From Lewinellaceae bacterium (lineage in GTDB: Bacteria; Bacteroidota; Bacteroidia; Chitinophagales; Saprospiraceae), in assembly GCA_947476195.1 (NCBI GenBank), contig CANJPT010000028.1, forward strand, positions 1 through 42,689: 42,689 bases of DNA, written 5' to 3'. The translations under genes were made by a program, and so were the position numbers. This document shows, piece after piece, positions 32,304 to 41,164 of this stretch (position 1 is its first letter; every line of letters starts with the position of its first letter). The notes under the pieces are model-generated. The model was not told the origin of the DNA, searched no databases, and saw only the letters and a program-made list of their open reading frames with translations.

Positions 32304-35300
32304 ATGTCCAACATCACTCCACGCCCCTTCTTCTTCAATTACCGCAGCCCTATTGCGGTGCTGACCATATTACTGGTACTCGGCGGCTTTTTTGCGTACA
32401 GCCGACTCCAAACTTCCCTGTTCCCGGAGATCACTTTCCCAAAGATCAAAATCATTGCTGATGCCGGCCAGCAGCCTGTGGACAAGATGATGATCTCCGT
32501 GACCAGGCCCATTGAAGAGGCAGTTAAACAAGTACCTGGTCTTAAGCTCCTGCGCAGCACCACCAGCCGGGGAAGCTGCGAACTTTCGGCTTTTATGGAC
32601 TGGAATGCCGATATTGATCTGGCAAAACAACAGATCGAAAGCAAACTCAATCAGGCCCGACCAAACCTTCCACCCGATCTGCAATTGACGGTGGAAAAAA
32701 TGAACCCCTCCATTTTACCGGTCATGGGGTACACACTGGAAAGCAATCAGCGCAGTCCTGTAGCACTCAAACAACTCGCCTTATTTACGATCAAGCCCTT
32801 CCTCTCTCAGGTGGAAGGGGTGAGTGAGGTGCGCGTGATCGGTGGAAAAACCAAAGAATACTGGCTCCTGCTCAATGTGCCAAAAATGAGCGCACTCGGT
32901 ATCACCCCCGAACAGATCAGTACTACGCTCGCTCAGACCAATTTCGTGCAGAGCAACGGCTATCTTTCAGACTATCGATATCTGTACCTTACGCTTACAG
33001 ATGCCGTAGTTGATCAGTTGGACGAATTGCAAGATCTCGTGATCAGCAATGACGGCAAACGCATCACACGCTTACGGGATATAGCCGATGTTCAAATCCA
33101 GGAAGCCAGGGAATACGTAAAAATCAATGCCAACGGCCGGGATGGTATTCTGCTCGCCATCGTGAAACAGCCCAAATCCAACCTCGTGGCACTCTCTGAC
33201 AGCATGCGTAGCAAAATCGCTGAGTTGCGCGGCATACTCCCCAAAGACGTCCGCTTGGAGCCTTTCTATGTCCAGGCCGATTTTGTGAAAGATGCCGTCA
33301 AAAGCGTCACCGACAGTCTTTGGATCGGGTTGCTGCTGGCCATTGTGGTCGCCATGCTGTTTCTGCGCTCCCTGAAAGCAAGTGCCACCTTACTTGTAGT
33401 AGTGCCCATCACCCTTGCGTGCACGCTGCTCATGCTGTATACCATCGGTGAGACCTTCAACATCATGACCCTTGGCGCTATTGCTGCTGCCATCGGGTTG
33501 ATCATTGACGATGCCATTGTGGTGGTTGAGCAGATCCACAGAACCCAGGAGGAGCACCTGGGTGATCCAGTGCCAGTACTGGTACAAAAAGCCCTGCGTT
33601 ATTTATTCCCAGCCATGGTTGGCTCTTCGATCAGCACGATGGTCATTTTTCTGCCTTTTATGCTGATGAGCGGCGTGGCCGGTGCCTATTTTAAGGTGAT
33701 GACCAATACGATGATGATCACCCTGGCATGCTCGTTTTTTGTTACCTGGCTGGCTTTGCCCGTTGTATACCTGCTTTTTTCCAGCATGAAAAAGCGAAGG
33801 GAGACACCATTTGAAGGTATGCTCTCCGTCGAAGAAACTCCGCGCGGCTGGGTCGTTTTTTTTATTCAACGTCCATGGCTCAGCGCCTTGTTCGCCCTGT
33901 TGTTGTGCTGGCTGATCGTTTGGGTTTTTCCAAAATTAGCAACAGGTTTTTTGCCCGATATGGATGAAGGCAGTATCGTGCTGGACTACAATTCGCCACC
34001 AGGCACTTCACTGGAGGAGACCGACCATATGCTACGCGAGGTAGAAAAGATCATCGTGCAAGTACCGGAAGTAGAAACATACAGCCGCAGAACAGGTACG
34101 CAAATGGGCTTTTTCATCACAGAGCCCAACCGGGGCGATTACCTGATCCAATTAAAAAAGGACCACGTTCGCAGCACAGAGGATGTGATCGCTGATATTC
34201 GCGAGCGAGTCGAGGCCACTCAACCCGCGCTGACCATTGACTTTGGACAGGTGATCGGCGACATGCTCGGCGATCTGATGGCCTCGGTGCAGCCCATCGA
34301 GGTCAAGATCTTTGGCGAAGACCGGGAGCAATTGCAGGGACTCTCCCGCCGGGCCGCGGCACTCATCGAACAGGTACCAGGCACCGCCGATGTTTTCGAC
34401 GGGATCGTGATCGCAGGGCCTTCGGTCAATGTAGAACCTGAGTTTACCCGGCTGGCACAGTTTGGCATTACGCCCGCCAATCTGCAGTATCAGGTGCAAA
34501 CGGCCCTTGAAGGCAATGTGGTCGGCCAGGTTTTTGAAAAACAACAATTGGTCAACATTCGCCTTCAATACCCGGGCAGTCGCAAACTCAGCGTAGCCGA
34601 ACTGCGAAACCTGCCCATTTTTCTACCCAATGGCAAACGCCTGTCGCTGGCAGCACTCGCCAGGGTGAGCGTTTTTTCGGGCGATGCCGAAGTGGAGCGT
34701 GAAAACCTGCAACCGCTCGGTGTGGTCAGCGCCCGACTGGACAATCGGGATCTGGGCAGCGCCATGAAAGAAATACGCACTTTACTGGCGGACAGCCTCC
34801 ACTTACCTTCCGGCTACCATATTCAATACGGTGGGGCATACGCCGAGCAGCAGCAATCCTTCCGCGAGTTGCTGCTCATTCTGTTGATGGCCAGTCTGTT
34901 GGTATTTGGGGTGATGTTGTTTTTATTTCGGGATTTTGGGACGGCACTGCTCATCTTATTGGTAGCAGTACTCGGTATTTCGGGCAGTTATGCAGCTTTA
35001 TACCTTACCGATACGCCACTCAATGTGGGCAGTTATACAGGTCTCATCATGATCGTGGGCATTATTGGAGAAAATGCCATTTTCACGGTACTGCAATTCC
35101 GGGACAACCGCTATACACGCGGCGTGGACGAGGCACTGGCATTTGCCATTTCTACCCGTTTACGTCCCAAGTTGATGACCGCTCTGGGGGCAATTATCGC
35201 ACTCATGCCTCTGGCTTTAGGTATCGGAACTGGTGCACAACTCCATCAGCCCTTGGCAATTGCCGTCATTGGTGGTTTTTTAGTGGCCCTGCCTTTGCTG

Positions 35301-35387
35301 CTGATAGTATTGCCGGCTGGCTTAAGGGTGATCAATGGTGGGAGATGGTGGCCGGAACGGATCAGGAAACTGCCGGCGAAAAAGTAA
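32304..35387 (+). CDS. RND-family efflux pump, inner membrane subunit
   Basis: 1027 residues with the two-fold AcrB/CusA-type layout: TM1 near the start (PIAVLTILLVLGGFFAYSRL), a large periplasmic loop, a TM cluster around 335-500, a second loop, and a final TM cluster. The proton-relay pair of TM4 is present in AIGLIIDDAIVVVEQIHRTQ. The conserved early block SVTRPIEEAVKQVPGLKLLR and the GVSEVRVIGG block are of the RND superfamily. Proton-driven export of a drug, metal ion or metabolite is expected. The sequence does not decide the substrate, and the Met-rich pattern of copper pumps was not obvious. Confidence 0.93.
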   Translation: MSNITPRPFFFNYRSPIAVLTILLVLGGFFAYSRLQTSLFPEITFPKIKIIADAGQQPVDKMMISVTRPIEEAVKQVPGLKLLRSTTSRGSCELSAFMDWNADIDLAKQQIESKLNQARPNLPPDLQLTVEKMNPSILPVMGYTLESNQRSPVALKQLALFTIKPFLSQVEGVSEVRVIGGKTKEYWLLLNVPKMSALGITPEQISTTLAQTNFVQSNGYLSDYRYLYLTLTDAVVDQLDELQDLVISNDGKRITRLRDIADVQIQEAREYVKINANGRDGILLAIVKQPKSNLVALSDSMRSKIAELRGILPKDVRLEPFYVQADFVKDAVKSVTDSLWIGLLLAIVVAMLFLRSLKASATLLVVVPITLACTLLMLYTIGETFNIMTLGAIAAAIGLIIDDAIVVVEQIHRTQEEHLGDPVPVLVQKALRYLFPAMVGSSISTMVIFLPFMLMSGVAGAYFKVMTNTMMITLACSFFVTWLALPVVYLLFSSMKKRRETPFEGMLSVEETPRGWVVFFIQRPWLSALFALLLCWLIVWVFPKLATGFLPDMDEGSIVLDYNSPPGTSLEETDHMLREVEKIIVQVPEVETYSRRTGTQMGFFITEPNRGDYLIQLKKDHVRSTEDVIADIRERVEATQPALTIDFGQVIGDMLGDLMASVQPIEVKIFGEDREQLQGLSRRAAALIEQVPGTADVFDGIVIAGPSVNVEPEFTRLAQFGITPANLQYQVQTALEGNVVGQVFEKQQLVNIRLQYPGSRKLSVAELRNLPIFLPNGKRLSLAALARVSVFSGDAEVERENLQPLGVVSARLDNRDLGSAMKEIRTLLADSLHLPSGYHIQYGGAYAEQQQSFRELLLILLMASLLVFGVMLFLFRDFGTALLILLVAVLGISGSYAALYLTDTPLNVGSYTGLIMIVGIIGENAIFTVLQFRDNRYTRGVDEALAFAISTRLRPKLMTALGAIIALMPLALGIGTGAQLHQPLAIAVIGGFLVALPLLLIVLPAGLRVINGGRWWPERIRKLPAKK

Positions 35388-35446
35388 TTCCAGGGTTGAA
35401 TTTTGTCCGATCCTACCTAAATTTTGCCCGTCTTGCCCGATTTCCA

Positions 35447-35478
35447 TTTGCATATTTACGGTATTGTGTATAATTTCG
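35447..35478 (+). promoter_or_regulatory. Promoter of the 72-residue ORF
   Basis: TTTG (35447-35450), a 20-base spacer, then TAATTTCG (35471-35478): a good fit to TTTG / TAnnTTTG, 45 bases before the ATG at 35524. Confidence 0.55.
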
Positions 35479-35523
35479 TCCCATCGTTTCATTTAAGGAA
35501 CGGGTAAATAAATAACTATACTT

Positions 35524-35742
35524 ATGTACCCATCTCTTTCTAAACTTCTAAAAGAAATGCAAGCATCTGCCGCAAAAAAACTTGGACTGCTTGAAAATGC
35601 TTTAAATGACGATTTTGCTGAACAGGAACGTGTGGCGGATCAGGCAGAAGCGATGCGTTCATTGCGGTCTTTTGAAAACGATGGATCGAATGCACTGCAT
35701 CCATCTGTTGAATTGATTAAATTTCAGAATATTCAACCCTGA
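35524..35742 (+). CDS. Small hypothetical protein, 72 residues
   Basis: Starts MYPSLSKLLKEMQASAAKKL, is mainly helical and charged (EQERVADQAEAMRSLRSFEN), and ends with HPSVELIKFQNIQP. No family is recognised and no signal peptide is present. A well-formed promoter precedes it, which supports a real gene. Its stop overlaps the end of the convergent peptidase gene by 10 bases. Confidence 0.55.
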   Translation: MYPSLSKLLKEMQASAAKKLGLLENALNDDFAEQERVADQAEAMRSLRSFENDGSNALHPSVELIKFQNIQP

Positions 35743-36485
35743 TTCTCATGGCGATCTTGAAGGAGGCCTCCAATATCTTGCCTGAAGATCTTTTCAAGCA
35801 GGACAAATAATTCCGGGTGGCGTTTTTCGAGCAAATGCGGCTGCTGAAAGAAATACTCACTGACTACACTTAGAAACTCTGCCTCATTCGTGCTGCCGTA
35901 AGGATTAATGTCCGATGCTCCCTCCAGAATGGCTTTAATTTCCTGGTGCATCAATTTCACCCAGGGAATCAGGAAAGGCTGTTCCAGGAGTACTTCCGGA
36001 ACACCATCTGTACCACCGTCAGCGCTATCTAACAGGTGTACAAATTCGTGGATGCCGACGTTGTGGGTGCAGTGATTTTCAAAGCCCTGATGTAGTGCCG
36101 GTTTGGACAAAATCATGGTTCCGGTCATGCCACTTCCACCCACCAACCCGAGGATATTTCGTTCCTCGCCTTGCCGGGTGTCATAATCCTGATTAAAGGA
36201 GCCTTCATAGAGGATCACCTCTTTTAATTTCCGGTACTTCCATCCTGGAAATCCAAACAAAGGAATGATCGCACTCGATGCGACCAGCAACCTGTCGGTA
36301 TCATCCAGCTCCGTACCCACACTACTGGACATTTTTGTTTTGCTCAAAGACCTATAAGGTTTCCAAAAACCTTATAGGTCTCGATTTTAGAAAATGTCCA
36401 GTATTATGTCCGTACCCACACCTGTGATTTCAGCCTCATCCAAAAACTGTTGTATACCTAATGCAATTGAGCTAATGTTCCGTTT
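35733..36485 (-). pseudogene. M90/MtfA-type zinc peptidase gene interrupted by a MITE
   Basis: The downstream part (35733-36317) encodes most of an M90/MtfA-like metallopeptidase: LLVASSAIIPLFGFPGWKYR, NILGLVGG, the zinc motif HEFVHLLD, the ADGGTDGVPE loop, DINPYGSTNEAEF and VVSEYFFQQPHLLEKRHPEL. The upstream codons continue on the far side of a 90-base inserted element: 36409-36485 reads IQQFLDEAEITGVGT in frame with the GTELDDTDR of the downstream part when the element and one copy of the flanking direct repeat are removed. Upstream of that is a TAG, and the first ~60 residues usual for the family are absent, so the 5' end is also lost. An ATG inside the element (36332) could start a 199-residue product. 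MtfA-type peptidases act on regulators in the cytosol. Confidence 0.8.
36319..36408. mobile_element. MITE-like element, copy 1 (90 bp)
   Basis: Inverted ends TACTGGACATTTT (36323-36335) and AAAATGTCCAGTA (36391-36403) are perfect 13-base complements. An inner palindrome GACCTATAAGGTTT / AAACCTTATAGGTC fills the middle. The 13-base direct repeat TCCGTACCCACAC flanks it (36310-36322 and 36409-36421); 8-9 bases of this are likely the target duplication and the rest fits the element's own end. There is no transposase gene. It is inserted in the peptidase gene. A near-identical copy is at 40180-40270. Confidence 0.9.
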
Positions 36486-36522
36486 CTACACCCCAGGTTG
36501 GGGCGTCGGAAGAACCCTGCCT

Positions 36523-37248
36523 TTAATGGAAGGATAATACTGGAAGCGAAAACTCCTTCTGATAATCCTGGTAAAAGTGCTCCGTCATTTGCAACAACAA
36601 AGGCTCCTTTTTCGGATCCAGCCATCGCATCAATGCCAATAGATTATTTTCTGACATGGCCGTGCAGCCAAGTGTTCCGGAACCCGGTGCGCGCCAAAGG
36701 TGAAAAAAAATACAGGAACCACATTCTGGCTTCGGGGGCATATTCTGTTTAATAAAAATGCCCCATTTGTATTGCTGGTCCGTTCGCAACATGCTTTCAA
36801 GGGCTTTACAGCCCTGTTTCACTTGTGTGGCATCCACCAACTGATTGTAATAGGGCGATTCACTATCTTCAATACAAAGCTGTGTTTCGGTAATTGGGAC
36901 ATAAGGCAGTTTTAGCGGCAAGGTTTCAGCCTGAGCGTAACCAAAAGCTGTTCCAAAGCGGAAAATACCTGCCGGAGATCTTTGATCCCCTTCTTTTTTC
37001 TGCAATCCAGGCTTTGCAATATTCACACCTCTACCCCATGCAAGGCCTTTTTTGCCGAGGTTTACGGCATGTCGCTTGCCTACTTGCTGCCAGACCTTGC
37101 CTTTTTTTTCAAATTTATAGAGCTGAGCATTTACGCTGTTATCCCTTGGGCTTACGACGACGACCAATTGCTTGCAGGTATCAAAGACACCATGCTTTTC
37201 TTCATGCTGAAACGTAAGCCAAGGCAACAGGAACAATACCTTAAGCAT
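36523..37248 (-). CDS. L,D-transpeptidase (YkuD/ErfK-like) protein
   Basis: 241 residues from ATG at 37248. The frame also has an ATG eight codons upstream, but a TAATTTTG -7 box at 37277-37284 puts the transcript start close to that upstream codon, favouring the inner start. A hydrophobic leader (MLKVLFLLPWLTF) suggests export. The domain has YkuD-like features: KQLVVVVSPRDNSVNAQLYK at the start, RSPAGIFRFGTAFGY, and the catalytic region CIFFHLWRAPGSGTLGCTAM with His and Cys. These enzymes form 3-3 cross-links or attach proteins in peptidoglycan; this branch is of the distant ErfK-like type. The gene lies upstream of the broken peptidase gene. Confidence 0.82.
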   Translation of the reverse strand: MLKVLFLLPWLTFQHEEKHGVFDTCKQLVVVVSPRDNSVNAQLYKFEKKGKVWQQVGKRHAVNLGKKGLAWGRGVNIAKPGLQKKEGDQRSPAGIFRFGTAFGYAQAETLPLKLPYVPITETQLCIEDSESPYYNQLVDATQVKQGCKALESMLRTDQQYKWGIFIKQNMPPKPECGSCIFFHLWRAPGSGTLGCTAMSENNLLALMRWLDPKKEPLLLQMTEHFYQDYQKEFSLPVLSFH

Positions 37249-37276
37249 CTGGAGACTGTGGTATGTATGCATTGGA

Positions 37277-37284
37277 CAAAATTA
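37277..37284 (-). promoter_or_regulatory. -7 element of the L,D-transpeptidase gene
   Basis: The minus strand reads TAATTTTG, a full TAnnTTTG match, 28 bases before the ATG at 37248. Confidence 0.5.
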
Positions 37285-37413
37285 GGACAATGAAATGATA
37301 TGAACCAACTCATATTCAATTCTAAACGATGAAAATTCAGAAAAATGACGCCCCAAGCCTATCTTCGCCAAGCGATCCAATGCCTAAATGCAGCGAATCA
37401 TAACCCCTTTGTC

Positions 37414-37995
37414 ATGAATGGACTTATTTTAGCTGGCGGCCACAGTAGCCGGATGGGACAGCCCAAAAGCCTGTTAAATTATCACGGAAAGCCGCAATGT
37501 CAATACCTTGCCGAGCTACTTCAGGGCCTTTGTGCACAGGTATTTATTTCATGCAGGCCAGATCAACAAATCTTGTTTGAAGGATACGAAACCATTTTGG
37601 ATTCCAGCAATTATGGAGATATAGGCCCTTTGAATGGTGTGTTATCAGCCTTTGACCGGGATAAAAACAGTGCATGGCTGGTGCTTGGGTGTGATTATCC
37701 GTTGCTGGAAAAATCGGATCTGGAACAGTTGGTCCGCGAACGAAATACAACCTGTGTAGCTACCGTTTTTGTTAATCCTGAAACCCGATTTCCCGAACCA
37801 CTCCATTGTATTTATGAACCTAAAGCAGGATCCTTGCTGCTGGAATGGCTACAACTTGACAACGAATCAATGCGACGGTTTCTGGAGCAAGCGTTGGTGC
37901 AAAAAGTAAATCCCTATCATCCGGAATGTCTGAAAAGTGTGGATACTCCGGAGGAATTTATGCGCATCGTTGGAAGGGTAGATGGCGCGGAATGA
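37414..37995 (+). CDS. mobA: Molybdenum cofactor guanylyltransferase-like protein
   Basis: 193 residues from ATG at 37414. The nucleotide-binding signature LILAGGHSSRMGQPKSLL lies right at the start. GPLNGVLSAF and the metal-binding LGCDYPLLEKSDL (variant of GCDxP) follow, and FPEPLHCIYEP is characteristic. MobA attaches GMP to molybdopterin to make the bis-MGD cofactor. The frame opens 23 codons earlier (37345), but those residues do not look like MobA, and a TATCTTCG -7-like box (37360-37367) lies inside them. fdhD is downstream, which fits a molybdoenzyme maturation context; no formate dehydrogenase is in the window. Confidence 0.88.
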   Translation: MNGLILAGGHSSRMGQPKSLLNYHGKPQCQYLAELLQGLCAQVFISCRPDQQILFEGYETILDSSNYGDIGPLNGVLSAFDRDKNSAWLVLGCDYPLLEKSDLEQLVRERNTTCVATVFVNPETRFPEPLHCIYEPKAGSLLLEWLQLDNESMRRFLEQALVQKVNPYHPECLKSVDTPEEFMRIVGRVDGAE

Positions 37996-38100
37996 ATATA
38001 AGTGACCAGTAATCTCATAAATGACTTTCCGCATATTGAACCAAAAGTGCCTAACAATTTAAAAGCCAATCATTTGAAAATGAGAAACATAGAATATTAA

Positions 38101-38289
38101 ATGGCTTCTGGCATTGAAGTTAATACGCGTATTTACATGGATGAAAATGTCATAAACGAAGAAAAAATTGAGCAACTTTATAAGGTTATGACTGGATATT
38201 TTGATTATTTACGTCACCGTATTTCATTCTTGAAATCTGTGGACCATCCCTACTCAAAACCTCCAAAAATCACAAACTACAAAAAATGA
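38101..38289 (+). CDS. Small hypothetical protein, 62 residues, overlapping fdhD
   Basis: ATG at 38101; the TGA overlaps the fdhD ATG as ATGA (38286-38289), the usual sign of translational coupling. The peptide is charged and aromatic (MDENVINEEKIEQLYKVMTG, YFDYLRHRISFLKSV) and ends in a basic tail. No family is recognised. The AT-rich composition differs from fdhD, so this may be chance. Confidence 0.4.
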   Translation: MASGIEVNTRIYMDENVINEEKIEQLYKVMTGYFDYLRHRISFLKSVDHPYSKPPKITNYKK

Positions 38290-39131
38290 AAAATCCGGCC
38301 ACCAAAGAGGTCATCATTCTCAAATACAATGGCATCACCCACCGGGAAGCTCCCGATCTGCTCGCAGTAGAAGAACCCATGGAAATTCGCATGGAATTTG
38401 GCCCACCCACCAAACGCAAAAGCCAGAATATTTCCATCACCATGCGCACACCAGGTGCAGACGAAGACTTGGCTATTGGTTTTCTTTTTACGGAAGGTAT
38501 TGTAAAAAAGACCTCCGATATTTTTTCAGCGCGGGCATTTGGAGAGAATATGGTGACCGTTTCCTTACAGCCTGATTTTGATTTTGATATCAAGAAATTG
38601 GAGCGGCATTTTTATACCAGTTCAAGCTGTGGAGTATGCGGAAAGGCTTCGATGGATGCGGTAAAAACCATAGCAACCCATTCCTTATCTTGCCAGGAAA
38701 TTGGCTGGAAAATCCAGCCTGAAATCATTTACGGCCTACCTGATACGCTTCGAAAAGCACAGGATACCTTTGACTCAACGGGGGGCTTGCATGCCTGTGC
38801 CATTTTTAATCCTGCGGGAGAAATGCTTGCCCTGCGCGAAGATGTGGGCCGCCACAATGCCCTGGATAAACTTATTGGCCACTATTTACAGCAAGATCAG
38901 ATCCCGCTCGATGCGCATATTTTATTGCTAAGTGGTCGGGCAAGTTTTGAATTAATACAAAAGGCTGCCATGGCAGGGATCCGATTTGTTTGTGCCGTTG
39001 GAGCGCCTTCCAGTCTGGCGGTTGAAACTGCCGAATCATTTGGGATCACTTTGATCGGTTTTTTGAGGGATGGGCGGTTTAATGTTTATTCAGGCGTAGA
39101 CCAGGTTTCATCGCTGCCTGGTTCTGCCTGA
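38286..39131 (+). CDS. fdhD: Formate dehydrogenase accessory sulfurtransferase FdhD
   Basis: 281 residues. FdhD transfers sulfur from IscS to the molybdenum cofactor of formate dehydrogenase. The conserved CGVCG motif has its two sulfur-carrying cysteines at residues 115 and 118 (SSSCGVCGKAS). Also seen are RTPGADEDLAIGFLFTEGIV, TGGLHACAIFN, REDVGRHNALDKLIG, LSGRASFELIQKAAMAGIRF and VGAPSSLAVETAESFGITLI. Length is normal. It uses the sulfur pathway of the IscS encoded at 18894 in the same window. A hairpin follows the stop. Confidence 0.95.
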   Translation: MKNPATKEVIILKYNGITHREAPDLLAVEEPMEIRMEFGPPTKRKSQNISITMRTPGADEDLAIGFLFTEGIVKKTSDIFSARAFGENMVTVSLQPDFDFDIKKLERHFYTSSSCGVCGKASMDAVKTIATHSLSCQEIGWKIQPEIIYGLPDTLRKAQDTFDSTGGLHACAIFNPAGEMLALREDVGRHNALDKLIGHYLQQDQIPLDAHILLLSGRASFELIQKAAMAGIRFVCAVGAPSSLAVETAESFGITLIGFLRDGRFNVYSGVDQVSSLPGSA

Positions 39132-39192
39132 TTTGCGAGGAGTACTTGGCTGGTTTCCCCCAATTTTCCAATACGCTACCTCCCCCAAAAGC

Positions 39193-39229
39193 AAGCGCCC
39201 CGGCACCGTAGAAACGGTTCGGAGCGCTT
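39193..39229 (+). terminator. Hairpin after fdhD
   Basis: AAGCGCCCCG and CGGAGCGCTT pair at 9 of 10 bases; an inner ACCGT-agaa-ACGGT stem lies within the loop. It is 62 bases after the fdhD stop. The T-run is weak. Confidence 0.5.
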
Positions 39230-39337
39230 ATGATCAAATCTATTTTAAAGCAGCTGGATCAATGTAGTTGTTTTGTTTATAGCTAATTCATGCTCAAAAT
39301 GCAATTGATTAGCACGTTTTTGTTACCGGTAACACCG

Positions 39338-39545
39338 AGCATCGGTTGGGTATTATGCAAAAAGGGCCATTGGCCCGTAATGCCAGCTTTTCGTGGTAAG
39401 CCTACATTTTTTAAAAAGCCCACCCAAGACGTTACTTGGGTGGGGGTCCTGAGTGTACATGAGCATCTGCTCTTAATCATGTCGGCCAGACATTTCAAGC
39501 CAACGGTATACAAATTGCCATCTCACAAATTGCATCATGAGACAG
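39338..39545 (+). repeat. Degenerate repeat, copy A
   Basis: Opens with AGCATCGGTTGGGTATTATG and contains a terminator-like hairpin CCCACCCAAG-acgtta-CTTGGGTGGG (39419-39444) preceded by TTTTTTAAAAAG. It ends with GACATTTCAAGCCAA and CCATCTCACA segments. The same parts in the same order recur in copy B (40531-40862) and partly in copies C and D. There is no coding sense: frames across it are read through the hairpin. A perfect GTTACCGGTAAC palindrome lies just upstream at 39321-39333. Confidence 0.75.
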
Positions 39546-40028
39546 CTGCATCTAAAACTATTTACTTAATACCACCGGTGCGGATCTTCGTGTTGCCCGT
39601 GTTCGTGTTTATTGCTGCTTAGTGTCAGGCGACTCAAGCCTGCTTTCGTCAGTTCTACCATTCTAATGCCAGAGGCAGGTCAATGCTGCCCGCCGTCAGG
39701 GTTGGCGCGCCACTGGCTTACCCTAATGGTCAGTCCTGCTTCGGGAGCCGGCTGTCAGGTAGAAGCTCGAGCACGTCAATGTGCCCGTGTCAGTGAGTTT
39801 GCTGGAGGTTGTATCGGATTGGGTCGCCAATGTTCATCGCATGTCTGGATGCTATGGTCATATCATCCTCCTCCCCCAGGTACGCCAACGTGACTTCAGG
39901 CCAGAATTCTGTGCTGGTAGGGGTATAACTGATTTGTGTATAAAGACTGCCAGAAACTGGCAGCCCGCGAGGAGCTCAAGTGATTTTACTTTTTATGTTT
40001 GAAAGGGTACTTTTTTTCGCTATTAGGT
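39546..40028. other. Gene-free, GC-richer stretch between repeat copies A and D
   Basis: No frame resembles a known protein. The composition is more GC-rich than the flanking repeats, and short frames on both strands are broken by stops, which suits a decayed gene or element cargo. I cannot name it. Confidence 0.4.
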
Positions 40029-40315
40029 AAAGTTTAAGATATAGCCGTCTTACAATTGTTGCCTGTGAGGTGGCCATTTTTTACGGTTGGTTTGACAAGT
40101 CAGTTTACAAGGAGAGCACCCAAGTAAAGTTTTGGGCGGGCACATTAAAAAAATCAGGCCTACTACGGATAGCTGGCACCACACTACTGGACATTTTTGT
40201 TTTGCTCAAAGACCTATAAGGTTTCCAAAAACCTTATGGGTCTCGATTTTAGAAAATGTCCATTAGTATGAGCTGGCACATATCTACTTTTTGCATGATA
40301 CGCAACCGATGCTTG
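40029..40315 (-). repeat. Degenerate repeat, inverted copy D
   Basis: Read on the minus strand it starts AGCATCGGTTGCGTATCATG, continues ATATGTGCCAGCT, is interrupted by the second MITE, then ATCCGTAGTAGGCCTGATTT and the hairpin region. It ends in CTCACAGGCAACAATTGTAA then GACGG. That last 25-base stretch is identical to copy B (40822-40846). B and D together form a large inverted repeat around 40029-40862. Confidence 0.75.
40180..40270. mobile_element. MITE-like element, copy 2 (~90 bp)
   Basis: It is the same sequence as the element at 36319-36408 with few differences (the inner arm reads CCTTATGGGTC and the right end reads TGTCCATTAGTATG). It is flanked by the 9-base direct repeat AGCTGGCAC (40171-40179 and 40271-40279). 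The host repeat D without the insert would read ATGTGCCAGCTATCCGTAG, matching copy C (ATGTGCCGGCGTTCCGTAG), which shows an empty site. Confidence 0.92.
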
Positions 40316-40530
40316 GCTGTATCGGCAATAAAAATGTGCTATCCACTGACCTTCTACTAAACTAGGGGCAAAATTACAGGGATACTGACGCTGACAATCT
40401 TTAAATATGGGCCTAAAATCTTTTATTATGGCTCTAAAATCTTTAAAAAAGGATAAAGTCAGGAAATTTGACCTTTTCTAAAGGTCGTGGGGGGGGCACA
40501 AGGAATTCTTTACTGAATGAGAAATGATTG

Positions 40531-40862
40531 GCATCGGTTGGGTATCAAGCAAAAAGGGCCTGATCCCCGTAATATTTTTAGCGGTTCAAAAGAACTGGTT
40601 CGGTTTCTATGGCGATAATCATACGAAAGCAAGTATGAAAGAACCAGTTCATCGCATATGTGCCAGTGCTCTGTGGCAAGTCTACAATCCTGCTCCACTG
40701 GGGTAGGGAACATATTTTTTAAAAAAAAGCCCACCCAAGACATTACTTGAGTGGGAGCCCTCCTTGTAATAGAGCAGTCATATCGACCTGACATTTCAAG
40801 CCAATTGTAAAAGATGACCATCTCACAGGCAACAATTGTAAGACGGTAGTATCTTAAATTCT
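40531..40862 (+). repeat. Degenerate repeat, copy B
   Basis: Starts GCATCGGTTGGGTATCAAGC and contains an inverted pair GAACTGGTTC / GAACCAGTTC (around 40591-40650). ATGTGCCAGTGCTCTGTGGC follows, then a TTTTTTAAAAAAAAG run and the hairpin CCCACCCAAG / CTTGAGTGGG. It ends in CTCACAGGCAACAATTGTAA and GACGG. It is the most complete copy and gives the order of parts for A, C and D. Confidence 0.75.
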
Positions 40863-41164
40863 TTATTTCATTCCGTATCGGCGAAGATCAGGGCGTTACC
40901 AGAGTAGGTAATCTTTTCGCTCAGTTGCGGGGTATGCATGCCCAATTTGGGCATTTATTTTTCAAATTGAAATCATCAGAAGGTTTGGGTGCAAAGAAAA
41001 GGAGGATTGATGGATCGAAACGGCAAATTGTTGCGAATATTCGGCAATATTATATGCAATATTTATTATATTTAAATATTACATATATTGGTTATTTCCA
41101 TATTACTTGAAAAAAACGGGTAATCAATACCCAATTTGAGTCATGGGCTTATACCCTTATTAAG
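40863..41164. other. AT-rich gap, no gene seen
   Basis: Between repeat copies B and C. There is a run of AT-only words around 41030-41110 (ATATTTATTATATTTAAATA type). A 61-codon frame at 40925-41110 ends in this AT-rich run and is not credible. Confidence 0.5.

Noticed and set aside
39290-39622. 110-codon plus-strand frame, and the minus-strand frames at 39283-39513 and 40510-40821
   Set aside because: All are read through the repeat copies and their hairpin (giving similar PTQV-SWVGF peptides on the minus strand). Copy C breaks the frame with stops, so the similarity reflects DNA repeats, not protein conservation.
39781-40002. 73-codon plus-strand frame in the gene-free zone
   Set aside because: No family resemblance or promoter; likely part of decayed sequence.
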